Below are positions 8,364 to 15,692 of a stretch of DNA of 15,692 nucleotides, piece after piece (position 1 is the first letter of the stretch; each line of letters starts with the position of its first letter). The stretch spans positions 1 through 15,692 of the forward strand of contig CAZAYB010000042.1 in assembly GCA_964489215.1 (NCBI GenBank), written 5' to 3'. The position numbers were made by a program, and so were the translations under genes. Under the pieces are notes generated by a model. The model was not told where the DNA came from. It made no database searches and saw nothing but the letters and a program-made list of their open reading frames with translations. The stretch is from CAZAYB01 sp964489215 (lineage in GTDB: Bacteria; Planctomycetota; Phycisphaerae; Sedimentisphaerales; Anaerohalosphaeraceae).

Positions 8364-8391
8364 AATATAATGAGAAATTGGTTTAAGTCAA
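8364..8391 (-). promoter_or_regulatory. Sigma70-like promoter of the GH42-like gene
   Basis: On the minus strand TTGACT (8386-8391) and TATATT (8364-8369) are 16 nt apart. Transcription would start near 8357, giving an AT-rich leader of about 97 nt before the start codon at 8260. A weak inverted repeat TCAAA-TTG-TTTGA (8388-8400) overlaps the -35 box. The rest of the divergent gap (8261-8492) must also hold the promoter of the plus-strand genes, but I see no convincing one. Confidence 0.45.
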
Positions 8392-8492
8392 ATTGTTTGA
8401 ATTGGTCATTTTAGAGTTGCCAGAATATTTTTTATAGCGGATCCTATAAAGCAGATTCCGTTACTTATTTTTTAAATGGAACGGCGTTGAAT

Positions 8493-11282
8493 ATGGCAAA
8501 AAAACGAATTCATGTACTTTCAAATACACACTGGGACAGGGAACACAGGCACAGTTTTCAGAAAACACGGGCTATGCTCGTTGACTGTATTGACAAACTT
8601 ATAGAGATTATGGAGGCCGATCCTGAGTTTAAATATTACACTATGGACGGCCAGTCGATACTGATTGATGACTATCTGGAAGTTAAGCCTCAGATGCGGG
8701 ACCGGCTTAAGAAGTTGATTTCTGACGGTCGAATTTTGGTTGGGCCCTGGTATTCATTGATTGACTGCTTTGCGGTTCAGCCGGAATGTATTGTACGTAA
8801 CCTGCTCAAAGGTGACCGCTTGTGCCGACAGTTTGGCGAGCCAATGAAGTTTGGCTATTCAATATTTTCATTCGGTCAAATTGCACAACTGCCTCAGGTT
8901 TATTCAGGTTTTGACATAGATACGATTATTTTCTACAAGGGCTGGTCTCCGGAGGTTTTTGAAAAAGCGGAGTTTATCTGGAAATCGCCGGACGGCAGTA
9001 AGGCACTTGCCAGCAGGCTTATAGAATATCATCGGGTAAATTTCTTTGTATATTTTACTGTACCTGTAATCCTTGGCGGTGATATGCTTTTGCCGGGATG
9101 GAATGCCAGCTTTGATAACGGAACTAAGGTTTCACATTTAACCGATGAGTTATTCTGCAATGAACATGCGGTAGAATTAGAGCCGGACATACATATCCGT
9201 GAGGGCCAAATTCCACGGGCAATTAAAAGGCTCATAGACAGTGCCTCCGAGAGCGTTTGCCCGAACGTCATTTTAGGTTTTGACGGTATTGATTTTAGCG
9301 CCCCCTTGGCACAGATACCCGAGGCCATTAAAAGGGCCAATGAAATACTGGGCCATGGCGTTGAACTTGTGCATAGTAACGCGATGGAATATTTTGATGA
9401 GTTCAGAAAAGAAGTCAATTTAGACTCCCTGATGGAATACCATGGAGAAATGCGTTATGGCCCGGTCTGGAAACTTCATTCTGAAACTATGAGCGCAAAT
9501 ATTCCCTTAAAGCAGTATCTCCACGAGACTGAAATTAAGCTTATTCAATATGCCGAAACTTTTTCAGCTCTAAATGGGATGTTAGCCAGGCAGTATCCGA
9601 AGGATTTGTTAAATTATTCCTGGAAACTACTTTTCCAAAGCCAGACGCATGACACAATACATGGAACAGGAGTCCCTCAGATTGTTCGAGATACCCGTAA
9701 TCGCCTTGAACAGGTTTGCGAAATTGCCGAGAGTTTATCGAATCGAGCCTTGCAGGCGATAGTTTCTCAAATCGACACAACCCAAATTGATGATGACGAT
9801 ATCCTTGTTACCTTTTTCAATCCTGCTGCGCATGACCGCAGCGAAATTGTCAATCTGCAAATCGATATTCCTCGCTGCGAAAATGTCAAGGATTACTGGC
9901 TTGAGGAACTCTCCGGCGAAAGGCTGGATATTTATCAATGGGACCGTGAGGATGTAAATATCGCAGTTGTCAATCCTGAAAATCGACCAAAGTCTGTTTT
10001 CTGTGACAGGGTAAAAATTTCCGCTTATGTAGGTGACATCCCCGCGTTTGGATATAGGACAGTCAGGGTTAAAAGAATCAAAGGCGATCCGAATCAGGCA
10101 AAGATGCCTTTCGCACCGCCCGCTTTTCCATTTGGCCCAATTGGACAATCTCCTAATGTTCTGGATAACGGCTTAATAAAAGTTGAGGCAGCTGCAAATG
10201 GTTCATTGTCTTTGCAGGATATAGAAACAGGTTATAAAACTTCAGGCCTGAATGTTTTTTCAGATTCTGGCGACAGCGGTGACATGTGGGTACACCGAGT
10301 TCCGAATAATAATGAAATTATAAACAGCTCCGGTTGTGCGGCCCGAATTTCTTTTCTTGAAAATTCCGCCCTCAAAGCGACAATGCGTATAAAAATCACT
10401 CTTGATATTCCAAAAAGTCTTTCAATGGACCGCAAATCCAGAAGTGATTCTTTAGTTCCAACTACACTAATAACCGATGTTACAGTCAATAAGGATTCCA
10501 AAAGGGTGGATTTTAAAACAAAATTTGATAATGCCTGCAAGGACCATAAATTGACAGTTTTGTTCCCGACCGGAATTGCAGCTGAGGAATCATTTTCTCT
10601 TAATCCGTTCGAGGTGCGCAAACGCGATATTGATAACGCTACTAACGTAAACGGCCGTCGAGGTAATGAACTAATGAGGTCAGTAATGCAGGGCTTTGTT
10701 GATATCTCTGATTCCGTGCAGGGTCTGGCCCTGTTTAGTAAGGGGCTTAAAGAGTTTGAGACACGGCGCAAAGATCAGGTAGAAATGGAGTTGACATTAC
10801 TCCGGGCAGTTACTCAAACTTTTCCCGCACATGAGGATGTTTTCATGAGTTATGAGAAGGAAGAATCTCAATGTATCGGCGAACATATTTTTGAGTATTC
10901 ACTTTTTCCGCATTCAGGAAATTACGAGCAGGGCCAGGTGATTTTTGAATCGTCACGATACAGGCTTCCTGTTGTTGCGGCACAATACGGGAAAGGCTCG
11001 GTTGGCCATTTACCTTTTGAAATGAGCTTTATTAAGATAAATAACCCTCAGACAATCGTTAGTTGTGTAAAATTTGCCGAAGATGATGATCGCCTGATTA
11101 TTCGGTTAAATAATCCGACTCAAGAAAATATAAATGAAGTTCTCGAGTTTTACAGGCCAATCGAAAAGGCCGAGTTATTGAACCTCAATGAACAGACAAT
11201 AAGGGATCTGAACCCCGAAAAGAATTTGCTTTCTGTTGATTTACCCGCTTATAAGATTGTTACATTAGCATTGACATTTTAA
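8493..11282 (+). CDS. GH38 alpha-mannosidase homologue with altered active site
   Basis: A 929-residue cytoplasmic protein with the GH38 layout: catalytic domain (about 5-295), helical middle domain (about 305-410) and long beta-rich C-terminal domain (about 425-929). GH38 enzymes remove alpha-mannosyl residues with a zinc-bound active site. HWD (H13, D15) and H386 in QTHDTIHGTG match zinc ligands. The expected nucleophile-containing P-D-S-F-G-H segment instead reads GYSIFSFGQIAQLPQ, so F125 (codon 8865-8867) replaces the nucleophile/zinc-ligand Asp and Q129 replaces the His. The later N-G-x-D-H motif reads DGIDF (264-268), with D267 retained. It is either a divergent subfamily or a non-canonical enzyme. 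The ATG at 8493 is preferred to an in-frame TTG at 8487; upstream GGAACGG is a weak ribosome site. The GH43 gene follows 37 nt later. Confidence 0.88.
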   Translation: MAKKRIHVLSNTHWDREHRHSFQKTRAMLVDCIDKLIEIMEADPEFKYYTMDGQSILIDDYLEVKPQMRDRLKKLISDGRILVGPWYSLIDCFAVQPECIVRNLLKGDRLCRQFGEPMKFGYSIFSFGQIAQLPQVYSGFDIDTIIFYKGWSPEVFEKAEFIWKSPDGSKALASRLIEYHRVNFFVYFTVPVILGGDMLLPGWNASFDNGTKVSHLTDELFCNEHAVELEPDIHIREGQIPRAIKRLIDSASESVCPNVILGFDGIDFSAPLAQIPEAIKRANEILGHGVELVHSNAMEYFDEFRKEVNLDSLMEYHGEMRYGPVWKLHSETMSANIPLKQYLHETEIKLIQYAETFSALNGMLARQYPKDLLNYSWKLLFQSQTHDTIHGTGVPQIVRDTRNRLEQVCEIAESLSNRALQAIVSQIDTTQIDDDDILVTFFNPAAHDRSEIVNLQIDIPRCENVKDYWLEELSGERLDIYQWDREDVNIAVVNPENRPKSVFCDRVKISAYVGDIPAFGYRTVRVKRIKGDPNQAKMPFAPPAFPFGPIGQSPNVLDNGLIKVEAAANGSLSLQDIETGYKTSGLNVFSDSGDSGDMWVHRVPNNNEIINSSGCAARISFLENSALKATMRIKITLDIPKSLSMDRKSRSDSLVPTTLITDVTVNKDSKRVDFKTKFDNACKDHKLTVLFPTGIAAEESFSLNPFEVRKRDIDNATNVNGRRGNELMRSVMQGFVDISDSVQGLALFSKGLKEFETRRKDQVEMELTLLRAVTQTFPAHEDVFMSYEKEESQCIGEHIFEYSLFPHSGNYEQGQVIFESSRYRLPVVAAQYGKGSVGHLPFEMSFIKINNPQTIVSCVKFAEDDDRLIIRLNNPTQENINEVLEFYRPIEKAELLNLNEQTIRDLNPEKNLLSVDLPAYKIVTLALTF

Positions 11283-11319
11283 AAGTAATTTATCTGATAT
11301 TTTTGCGAATGGTAAATAT

Positions 11320-12816
11320 ATGGGCAATGGATATAAAAATCCGATCATACCCGGATTCAATCCGGACCCGAGTATTTGCCGCCGGGACTATGACTTTTTT
11401 TTAGCTGTAAGCAGCTTTGAGTTTTTTCCGGGGTTGCCGATTTATCACAGCCGTGACCTTATTAACTGGGAACTGGTCAATTACGGCTTGAAGGACCGTC
11501 GCTTTCTGGATTTACGCGACGAACCTTGTGATGGAGGAATTTGGGCGCCTACAATAAGATATAACAACGGTGTTTTCTACCTTATCACTTATAACCAGAA
11601 AATACGCAAGCATCTTATTATCACCGCAGCCGACCCCTTCGGTTCCTGGTCAGAACCTTTATATATTGACCAGCCCGGTATTGACCCTTCATTGTTTTTC
11701 GATGATGATGGTAAGGTTTATTATCAAAGGACAGATGGTCAGGCCGGAATTGTACAATCATTAATAGATATCGAATTGGGTCGTTTATTGGATACGCCTG
11801 GACTGATCTGGTCGGGTACTGGCGGTCGATGCCCGGAGGGGCCGCATCTTTACAAGATAAAGGGATACTACTACCTTGTCCTTGCCGAAGGAGAGACAGG
11901 CGTTGGTCACATGGTTACAGTTGCAAGAAGTCGCGATCCATGGGGACCTTTTGAGAGCTGTCCGCATAATCCTGTTCTAAGCCACCGCGACCGGTGGGGG
12001 CATGATATACAATGTCTCGGCCATGGGGATATTGTTGAGGATTTGTCGGGCAATTTCTGGATGGTCTTTTTGGCAACACGCCCCAATAATGCTCCATTTC
12101 TCGGAAGGGAAACTTTTCTTGTGCCGGTAGATTTTGAAGATGACTGGCCGGTTGTATCGTGTAACGGTCAGGTCGAGTTATATATGGATAGGAGCCCAAT
12201 AGCAACTCAGCAGGAATCAAGCTCGGGCTTTGAGGCCGATTTCAGGGATGGCAAATTGCCGCTTGTGTTTAATTCACTTCGAGAACCGATAGATTCATTT
12301 TATCAAATCGACAAGGATACAAACACTCTGCGTCTTTTCGCCAACAACCGAACTCTTGATGAAAATGCATCCCCTTCATGGATAGGCTTTAGACTTACCG
12401 CGCATCAAAGTACCACGCTTGCCGAAATCGCTTTTGAGCCTAAAGCGCCCGATGATGAAACAGGCCTGACACTCTTTTGTAATAATAAATATCATGTGGA
12501 TATTTATGTGATATATAAAAATGGTAAGAAAATGATTGGATTACGAAAAAAAATCGGGGATGCGGTCGATGAGCGAACCTTATTACCCTTGGAATCTGGA
12601 AATCGAGTTAGTTTAAAACTTGTTACCGAACAGGATAATTGCTATTATTGGTACGCCGATGGTGATGAAAATTTTAGATTGCTGGGAAAATCAAACTCAT
12701 CTTATGTGGCCTGGGGAGTTTTATTTACCGGGCCCTTTATCGGTTTTTATGTTTATTCAAAAGAATATATTCGACAAACTTACACTGATTATCTAAAAAT
12801 AAAACATATAGCTTAG
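11320..12816 (+). CDS. GH43 beta-xylosidase/alpha-L-arabinofuranosidase
   Basis: A 498-residue protein, about the usual length for a two-domain GH43 enzyme, without signal peptide. The five-bladed propeller (about 5-295) carries the full catalytic set: D16 in NPIIPGFNPDPS (general base), D122 in PGIDPSLFF (pKa modulator) and E173 in CPEGPHLYKI (general acid). The C-terminal part (about 305-497; FEADFRDGKLPLVFNSLREP and later GVLFTGPFIGFY) matches the beta-xylosidase C-terminal concanavalin-A-like domain of the family. It should act on oligosaccharides in the cytoplasm, removing xylose or arabinose; the two cannot be told apart here. It follows the GH38-like gene by 37 nt on the same strand, so an operon is likely. 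The ribosome site is weak (GGTAAATAT before ATG), which may reflect coupling to the upstream gene. Confidence 0.92.
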   Translation: MGNGYKNPIIPGFNPDPSICRRDYDFFLAVSSFEFFPGLPIYHSRDLINWELVNYGLKDRRFLDLRDEPCDGGIWAPTIRYNNGVFYLITYNQKIRKHLIITAADPFGSWSEPLYIDQPGIDPSLFFDDDGKVYYQRTDGQAGIVQSLIDIELGRLLDTPGLIWSGTGGRCPEGPHLYKIKGYYYLVLAEGETGVGHMVTVARSRDPWGPFESCPHNPVLSHRDRWGHDIQCLGHGDIVEDLSGNFWMVFLATRPNNAPFLGRETFLVPVDFEDDWPVVSCNGQVELYMDRSPIATQQESSSGFEADFRDGKLPLVFNSLREPIDSFYQIDKDTNTLRLFANNRTLDENASPSWIGFRLTAHQSTTLAEIAFEPKAPDDETGLTLFCNNKYHVDIYVIYKNGKKMIGLRKKIGDAVDERTLLPLESGNRVSLKLVTEQDNCYYWYADGDENFRLLGKSNSSYVAWGVLFTGPFIGFYVYSKEYIRQTYTDYLKIKHIA

Positions 12817-12892
12817 TTATGCGATGAATAAAAAATGAAACCATCTGCATGAAAGAAACCTCGCCGTTTGAAATAAATGGTAAAACGATGAC

Positions 12893-13090
12893 ATGTCAGG
12901 TTGGACTGGCAATCAAATTCATCCCGCAAACTATAAAACCATCCAGGAAGACAATGATAGTCAGATTTATCTGCTTTTGAAACCCGAGCGTGACAGTGTC
13001 TCGGTATATATTGACCAAAAACTTACTGCCTATTGGAGTCGTGACCACAGTATTACAAACATTGATGAAATGAAAGCACTATTAAACTAA
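12893..13090 (+). CDS. Small hypothetical protein, possibly a gene remnant
   Basis: A 65-residue ORF beginning MSGWTGNQIHPANYKTIQED and ending KALLN. Its composition is protein-like and soluble (YLLLKPERDSVSVYID), with no signal peptide or membrane segment. No Shine-Dalgarno precedes the ATG, and an in-frame TAA sits just upstream (12881-12883). Another frame is open from an ATG at 12849-12851, reading MKETSPFEINGKTMTCQVG before losing protein character. The two frames could be pieces of one older gene broken by a frameshift, or the second may be spurious. I do not recognise the family. It lies downstream of the GH43 gene and 28 nt from the end of the convergent beta-helix gene. No terminator is visible between 12817 and 13118. 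Confidence 0.35.
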   Translation: MSGWTGNQIHPANYKTIQEDNDSQIYLLLKPERDSVSVYIDQKLTAYWSRDHSITNIDEMKALLN

Positions 13091-13118
13091 TGCTGCATAA
13101 TGTAAGATAACGGCGGTT

Positions 13119-15383
13119 TTAAAAAGTGATTTCATTTTTTTTAAATCGAATTTGTTCATGTTTTAGCTTTTTACCATAGCGGTCAACGATCAATTCTGGT
13201 TGTCTGATCTTGATATTGTTATCCTGGATGTGAACGTTTCTTATTCGGTTAATAGAATCAGGGTCAAGCACCTTGACATCAATTTCCTTGTTATTTGCAA
13301 CCGTTATTCTTGTAATTTCATTCTCAGAATCAGCGAACAATCTTACCTGCGGCAAATGGTCATTGATGATTGTATTGTTACTGAAAGAAATATTTTTGAG
13401 CCAGGAATGAGGCGGAAAGTGCGGATTTGACACAGGGTTCCATGTAAAATAATAATCAATATTGCTGATTCTGTTGTTGTAAACACGGTTATCCATGGAC
13501 AATTGATCAAATCTGTGCTGCTGAGTAAGGTCGCCGAGAAACTCAACAACAGCCTCAACATTTTTTATATCGTTTGCAATAATTTTCATTCCACCGCTGC
13601 TGAAGTGCAGCCTTGGCTGTGTGTTCGATTTGCCTCGGCCGTTCCAGCTGACGAACGAATTGAATGGGCCTGTAACTGTATTATTTTTAATAAGAACATT
13701 ACATGCTGTCAGTGAAAGGGCGTTTCTTCCCTTTCGCCCCGGGTAACCGGAAAACTGACATGAATCAAAAACCAGATATTGTCCGGTACGCTCATAGGCG
13801 CAGAAAGGTGACATGTCATTGTTGGTAAAAACCAGAAAAGTCCCTCCGCCGTAATCGCCGCTGAAATCGCAATTTATACAGCCGCCGTTATGCACTCCGT
13901 CCCAATACACGGGGAAACCGGATGAGTTATCCTTGAAAACGCAGTTTCTCAGCCAGATATTGTCAGTATTGACATTGGCGCTGATTATGTTATATCTCTG
14001 GCCTTTCCCGAATTGACTGAAAGTACAATTATCAAACAGTACATCAACGCAGTTTTGAAAATACAATGCCCTTTCATTATTCCCGTCGCCTGTAAAGGTA
14101 AGATTATTAAAATAAAAATTTTCAACCGGATTAAGAACAAAACTTTTCCAGTCGGCCGCGTCCTTGCTGCGGAAAAAGAGAACATCTTTTTTAATGGTTA
14201 TCCGGGCCCCGTCCGAAAGGAAATGCAGATTGCTGCGACCTTCGATATAAAATCCTTTTTCGACAACATACGGTCCTTTTTCCATATCAAACCACAATAC
14301 TCCTCCCTCACTGGGCAGTTCTTTTATCGCCTCGGATATCCCGGCCGATGTGCTTTTGGGATATTTTTTTCGTATCTGAGCTACGTTTATCCTGGTACCA
14401 GGCGAAATGACCGGTTTGTCAAAATAGTTTGGTGATGATGGATTATATATATGTTCGCTCCACCATTTTTCAACATCTGTTCCGTAGCCTATTGGGTTTG
14501 TCGGTACTCCATCGCCGAGCCTGGCGGTTATATTAAAAACCGCCTCACTCGTCGTGGATTCATAGCCTGTATGGAAGGTCTTTGCCTTGACCACACTCGG
14601 TCCGCTCACCAGAAAAGGGCCCACATATTCAACACTGAACCTGTCCGGCTCGCTTCCATCAATAGTATAATGAATAACGGCTCCCGGCAGGTCGCTTTCA
14701 AGAGTTACCCGCTTTCTTCCCTGAAATGTTCCCCCGTCGGGAGATATAATCGGCGCCGGCGCCTTTTTAATTACACCGCTAGCCGGCACAATCGCGATAT
14801 CATCTATCCAGACCGATTCATTTTGATTGACGTCCCATTCTATCCGAACATCGCCGCCGGGTGCGGATATATCAACGGGTGCGACAAACTCGGCTTGTAC
14901 TTTTTTCCACTGTGCTGCGTTACTAATCCAGGGGATTTCAACACTCGGTTTACCATGAAACCTGACTCTAATACCCTTGCCTGTTACATTGTGCGTCTTA
15001 ACCCATGCTGAAAATAAATATTTCTCTCCGGGGACCAGGCGAATATTGCTCCCGCGGTCATATACATAATATCCGACTTGGCTTCTGGTATAATTATTCG
15101 CCGGCCCGTTAATCCTGAGGCTTGCCTTACCGCAGCGGGCATGTTGATAGTCGATAATCATATCTTTTTTCCAGGCCCAGAAATAGGGGCGTTTGCCAAT
15201 ATTTCCCTGCGCGGTTGCGACAATTTCTTCTCCGGAAAATACCGGCATAAAGGCGAGTTTCTCAAATGAAGGATTATAAACTATATTCGGCAAATCCCTT
15301 TCATCCGCAGATCGGCAGGGGGGAATTAAAAAAACAGTTACGGTTGCTAATAAATAAAAGGAAATAATTTTCTGGTAAATCAT
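13119..15383 (-). CDS. Exported right-handed beta-helix protein with CBM-like and chitobiase-like domains
   Basis: A 754-residue secreted protein homologous to the beta-helix part of the protein at 1862-4723. Order: signal peptide (about 1-25, ending CRSA); CBM4/9/22-like jelly-roll (about 33-200; NPSFE, then HARCGKASLRING, then VWIDDIAIVP); chitobiase/FN3-like domain (about 207-286; VIHYTIDGSEPDRFS); entry segment DVEKWWSEHIYNPSSPNY (303-320); right-handed beta-helix (about 330-745) with repeated short strands such as LFDNCTF and IWLRNCVF. Conserved with the homologue are DGVH (495-498), GGCINCDF and TNND (520-523). No dockerin or PEP-CTERM tail is present, so it is presumably free or anchored otherwise. 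Binding or cleavage of a polysaccharide is likely from the architecture, but a catalytic residue is not proven. AAGGAG 7 nt upstream supports the start. It ends convergently with the GH38/GH43 genes. Confidence 0.85.
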   Translation of the reverse strand: MIYQKIISFYLLATVTVFLIPPCRSADERDLPNIVYNPSFEKLAFMPVFSGEEIVATAQGNIGKRPYFWAWKKDMIIDYQHARCGKASLRINGPANNYTRSQVGYYVYDRGSNIRLVPGEKYLFSAWVKTHNVTGKGIRVRFHGKPSVEIPWISNAAQWKKVQAEFVAPVDISAPGGDVRIEWDVNQNESVWIDDIAIVPASGVIKKAPAPIISPDGGTFQGRKRVTLESDLPGAVIHYTIDGSEPDRFSVEYVGPFLVSGPSVVKAKTFHTGYESTTSEAVFNITARLGDGVPTNPIGYGTDVEKWWSEHIYNPSSPNYFDKPVISPGTRINVAQIRKKYPKSTSAGISEAIKELPSEGGVLWFDMEKGPYVVEKGFYIEGRSNLHFLSDGARITIKKDVLFFRSKDAADWKSFVLNPVENFYFNNLTFTGDGNNERALYFQNCVDVLFDNCTFSQFGKGQRYNIISANVNTDNIWLRNCVFKDNSSGFPVYWDGVHNGGCINCDFSGDYGGGTFLVFTNNDMSPFCAYERTGQYLVFDSCQFSGYPGRKGRNALSLTACNVLIKNNTVTGPFNSFVSWNGRGKSNTQPRLHFSSGGMKIIANDIKNVEAVVEFLGDLTQQHRFDQLSMDNRVYNNRISNIDYYFTWNPVSNPHFPPHSWLKNISFSNNTIINDHLPQVRLFADSENEITRITVANNKEIDVKVLDPDSINRIRNVHIQDNNIKIRQPELIVDRYGKKLKHEQIRFKKNEITF

Positions 15384-15449
15384 TTTTAGCTCCTTAACAA
15401 ACCTGTCATAATTATTATTTAGCCAGCCTATAATTGAGTTTTAAAACCT

Positions 15450-15479
15450 AAATAAGCCTTTTTTTTGCTAAAATGTCAA
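15450..15479 (-). promoter_or_regulatory. Possible promoter of the second beta-helix gene
   Basis: On the minus strand a perfect TTGACA (15474-15479) is followed after 18 nt by a weak -10, TTATTT (15450-15455). Transcription would start near 15443, about 60 nt before the start codon at 15383. The -35 is strong and the -10 poor, which could mean dependence on an activator. Confidence 0.35.
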
Positions 15480-15525
15480 TTATTACATAAATATATGATT
15501 TTTAAAGGATAAAAAATTGTAATAC

Positions 15526-15543
15526 TATTGCAATGTTGCAATA
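15526..15543. promoter_or_regulatory. 18-bp palindrome TATTGCAA-TG-TTGCAATA, possible operator
   Basis: Perfect 8-bp arms with a 2-nt centre lie about 140 nt upstream of the second beta-helix gene, roughly 90 nt before its predicted transcription start. The size and symmetry fit a dimeric regulator site. It differs from the palindromes at 6004-6033, so a different regulator is suggested, encoded outside this window. AT-richness makes chance possible. Confidence 0.4.
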
Positions 15544-15692
15544 TTAATATTTCTTGGCGGCTGCGGTTAAATTCTTTTGGCTTTTTCCAGTCTTGAAATT
15601 ATTGGATACAAAGAATAATATTTTTAAATAGCTGTTAATAAAGAACATATATGCAGATGATGCTATGGTGTGTCAGTCCTGAATATCTGGTT

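Larger units (their letters stand above)
15384..15692. other. Gene-free region upstream of the second beta-helix gene
   Basis: This 309-base stretch is very AT-rich and holds no convincing gene. It contains the candidate promoter at 15450-15479 and the palindrome at 15526-15543. An ATG at 15651-15653 is open to the right edge but covers only 14 codons, so it cannot be judged. Confidence 0.5.

Noticed and set aside
8388..8400. TCAAA-TTG-TTTGA inverted repeat in the divergent gap
   Set aside because: Five-bp arms in AT-rich DNA are expected by chance; mentioned only with the promoter it overlaps.
10232..10771. Antisense ORF of 179 codons inside the GH38 homologue
   Set aside because: Low-complexity Ser/Leu/Arg composition and full overlap with a clear family member mark it as a shadow frame.
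14451..15011. Plus-strand ORF of 186 codons inside the second beta-helix gene
   Set aside because: It overlaps a complete gene with signal peptide and recognised domains; the translation shows no family features.
15651..15692. ATG open to the right edge on the plus strand
   Set aside because: Fourteen codons and a weak ribosome site are not enough to call a gene.

Overview
This window looks like part of a glycan-degradation locus from a planctomycete, probably of the Phycisphaerae/Sedimentisphaerales type. The clues are a PEP-CTERM surface protein, a dockerin-like calcium-binding repeat inside a large exported protein, secreted right-handed beta-helix proteins with planctomycete-style accessory domains, moderate GC and AT-rich gaps. 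The taxonomy is inferred from gene content only. I see no RNA genes, mobile elements, CRISPR array or transporter.

Layout. The left edge (1-647, minus) holds the 5' part of a gene for a TIM-barrel, glycosidase-like protein. Next comes a minus-strand block ending in a convincing terminator (748-787). In transcription order it contains a GH42-like cytoplasmic glycosidase (8260-6107), a GntR/LacI-type regulator (5940-4768), a multidomain exported beta-helix/dockerin protein (4723-1862) and a PEP-CTERM protein (1710-820). The gap between the GH42-like gene and the regulator carries a good sigma70-like promoter with two overlapping perfect palindromes just upstream. Divergent from this block, on the plus strand, are a GH38 alpha-mannosidase homologue (8493-11282) and a GH43 enzyme (11320-12816), 37 nt apart and probably one transcript, followed by a small doubtful ORF or gene remnant. 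Converging on them from the right is a second exported beta-helix protein (15383-13119, minus), homologous to the first.

How it may work (inference). The exported beta-helix proteins, with carbohydrate-binding-like modules, would bind or cut a polysaccharide outside the cytoplasm. The GH42-like, GH38-like and GH43 enzymes lack signal peptides and would trim the imported oligosaccharides. The sugar-sensing regulator would control the set. Mannose, xylose/arabinose and galactose-like linkages are suggested by family membership, but the substrate cannot be read from sequence.

Most interesting points: (1) the two beta-helix proteins share a core with conserved signatures but carry their accessory domains in different orders, and I do not recognise them as an established lyase or hydrolase family; (2) the GH38 homologue has Phe where the catalytic nucleophile Asp is expected; (3) the GH42-like protein lacks the expected Asn-Glu acid/base motif; (4) there is an overlapping double palindrome upstream of the regulator promoter.
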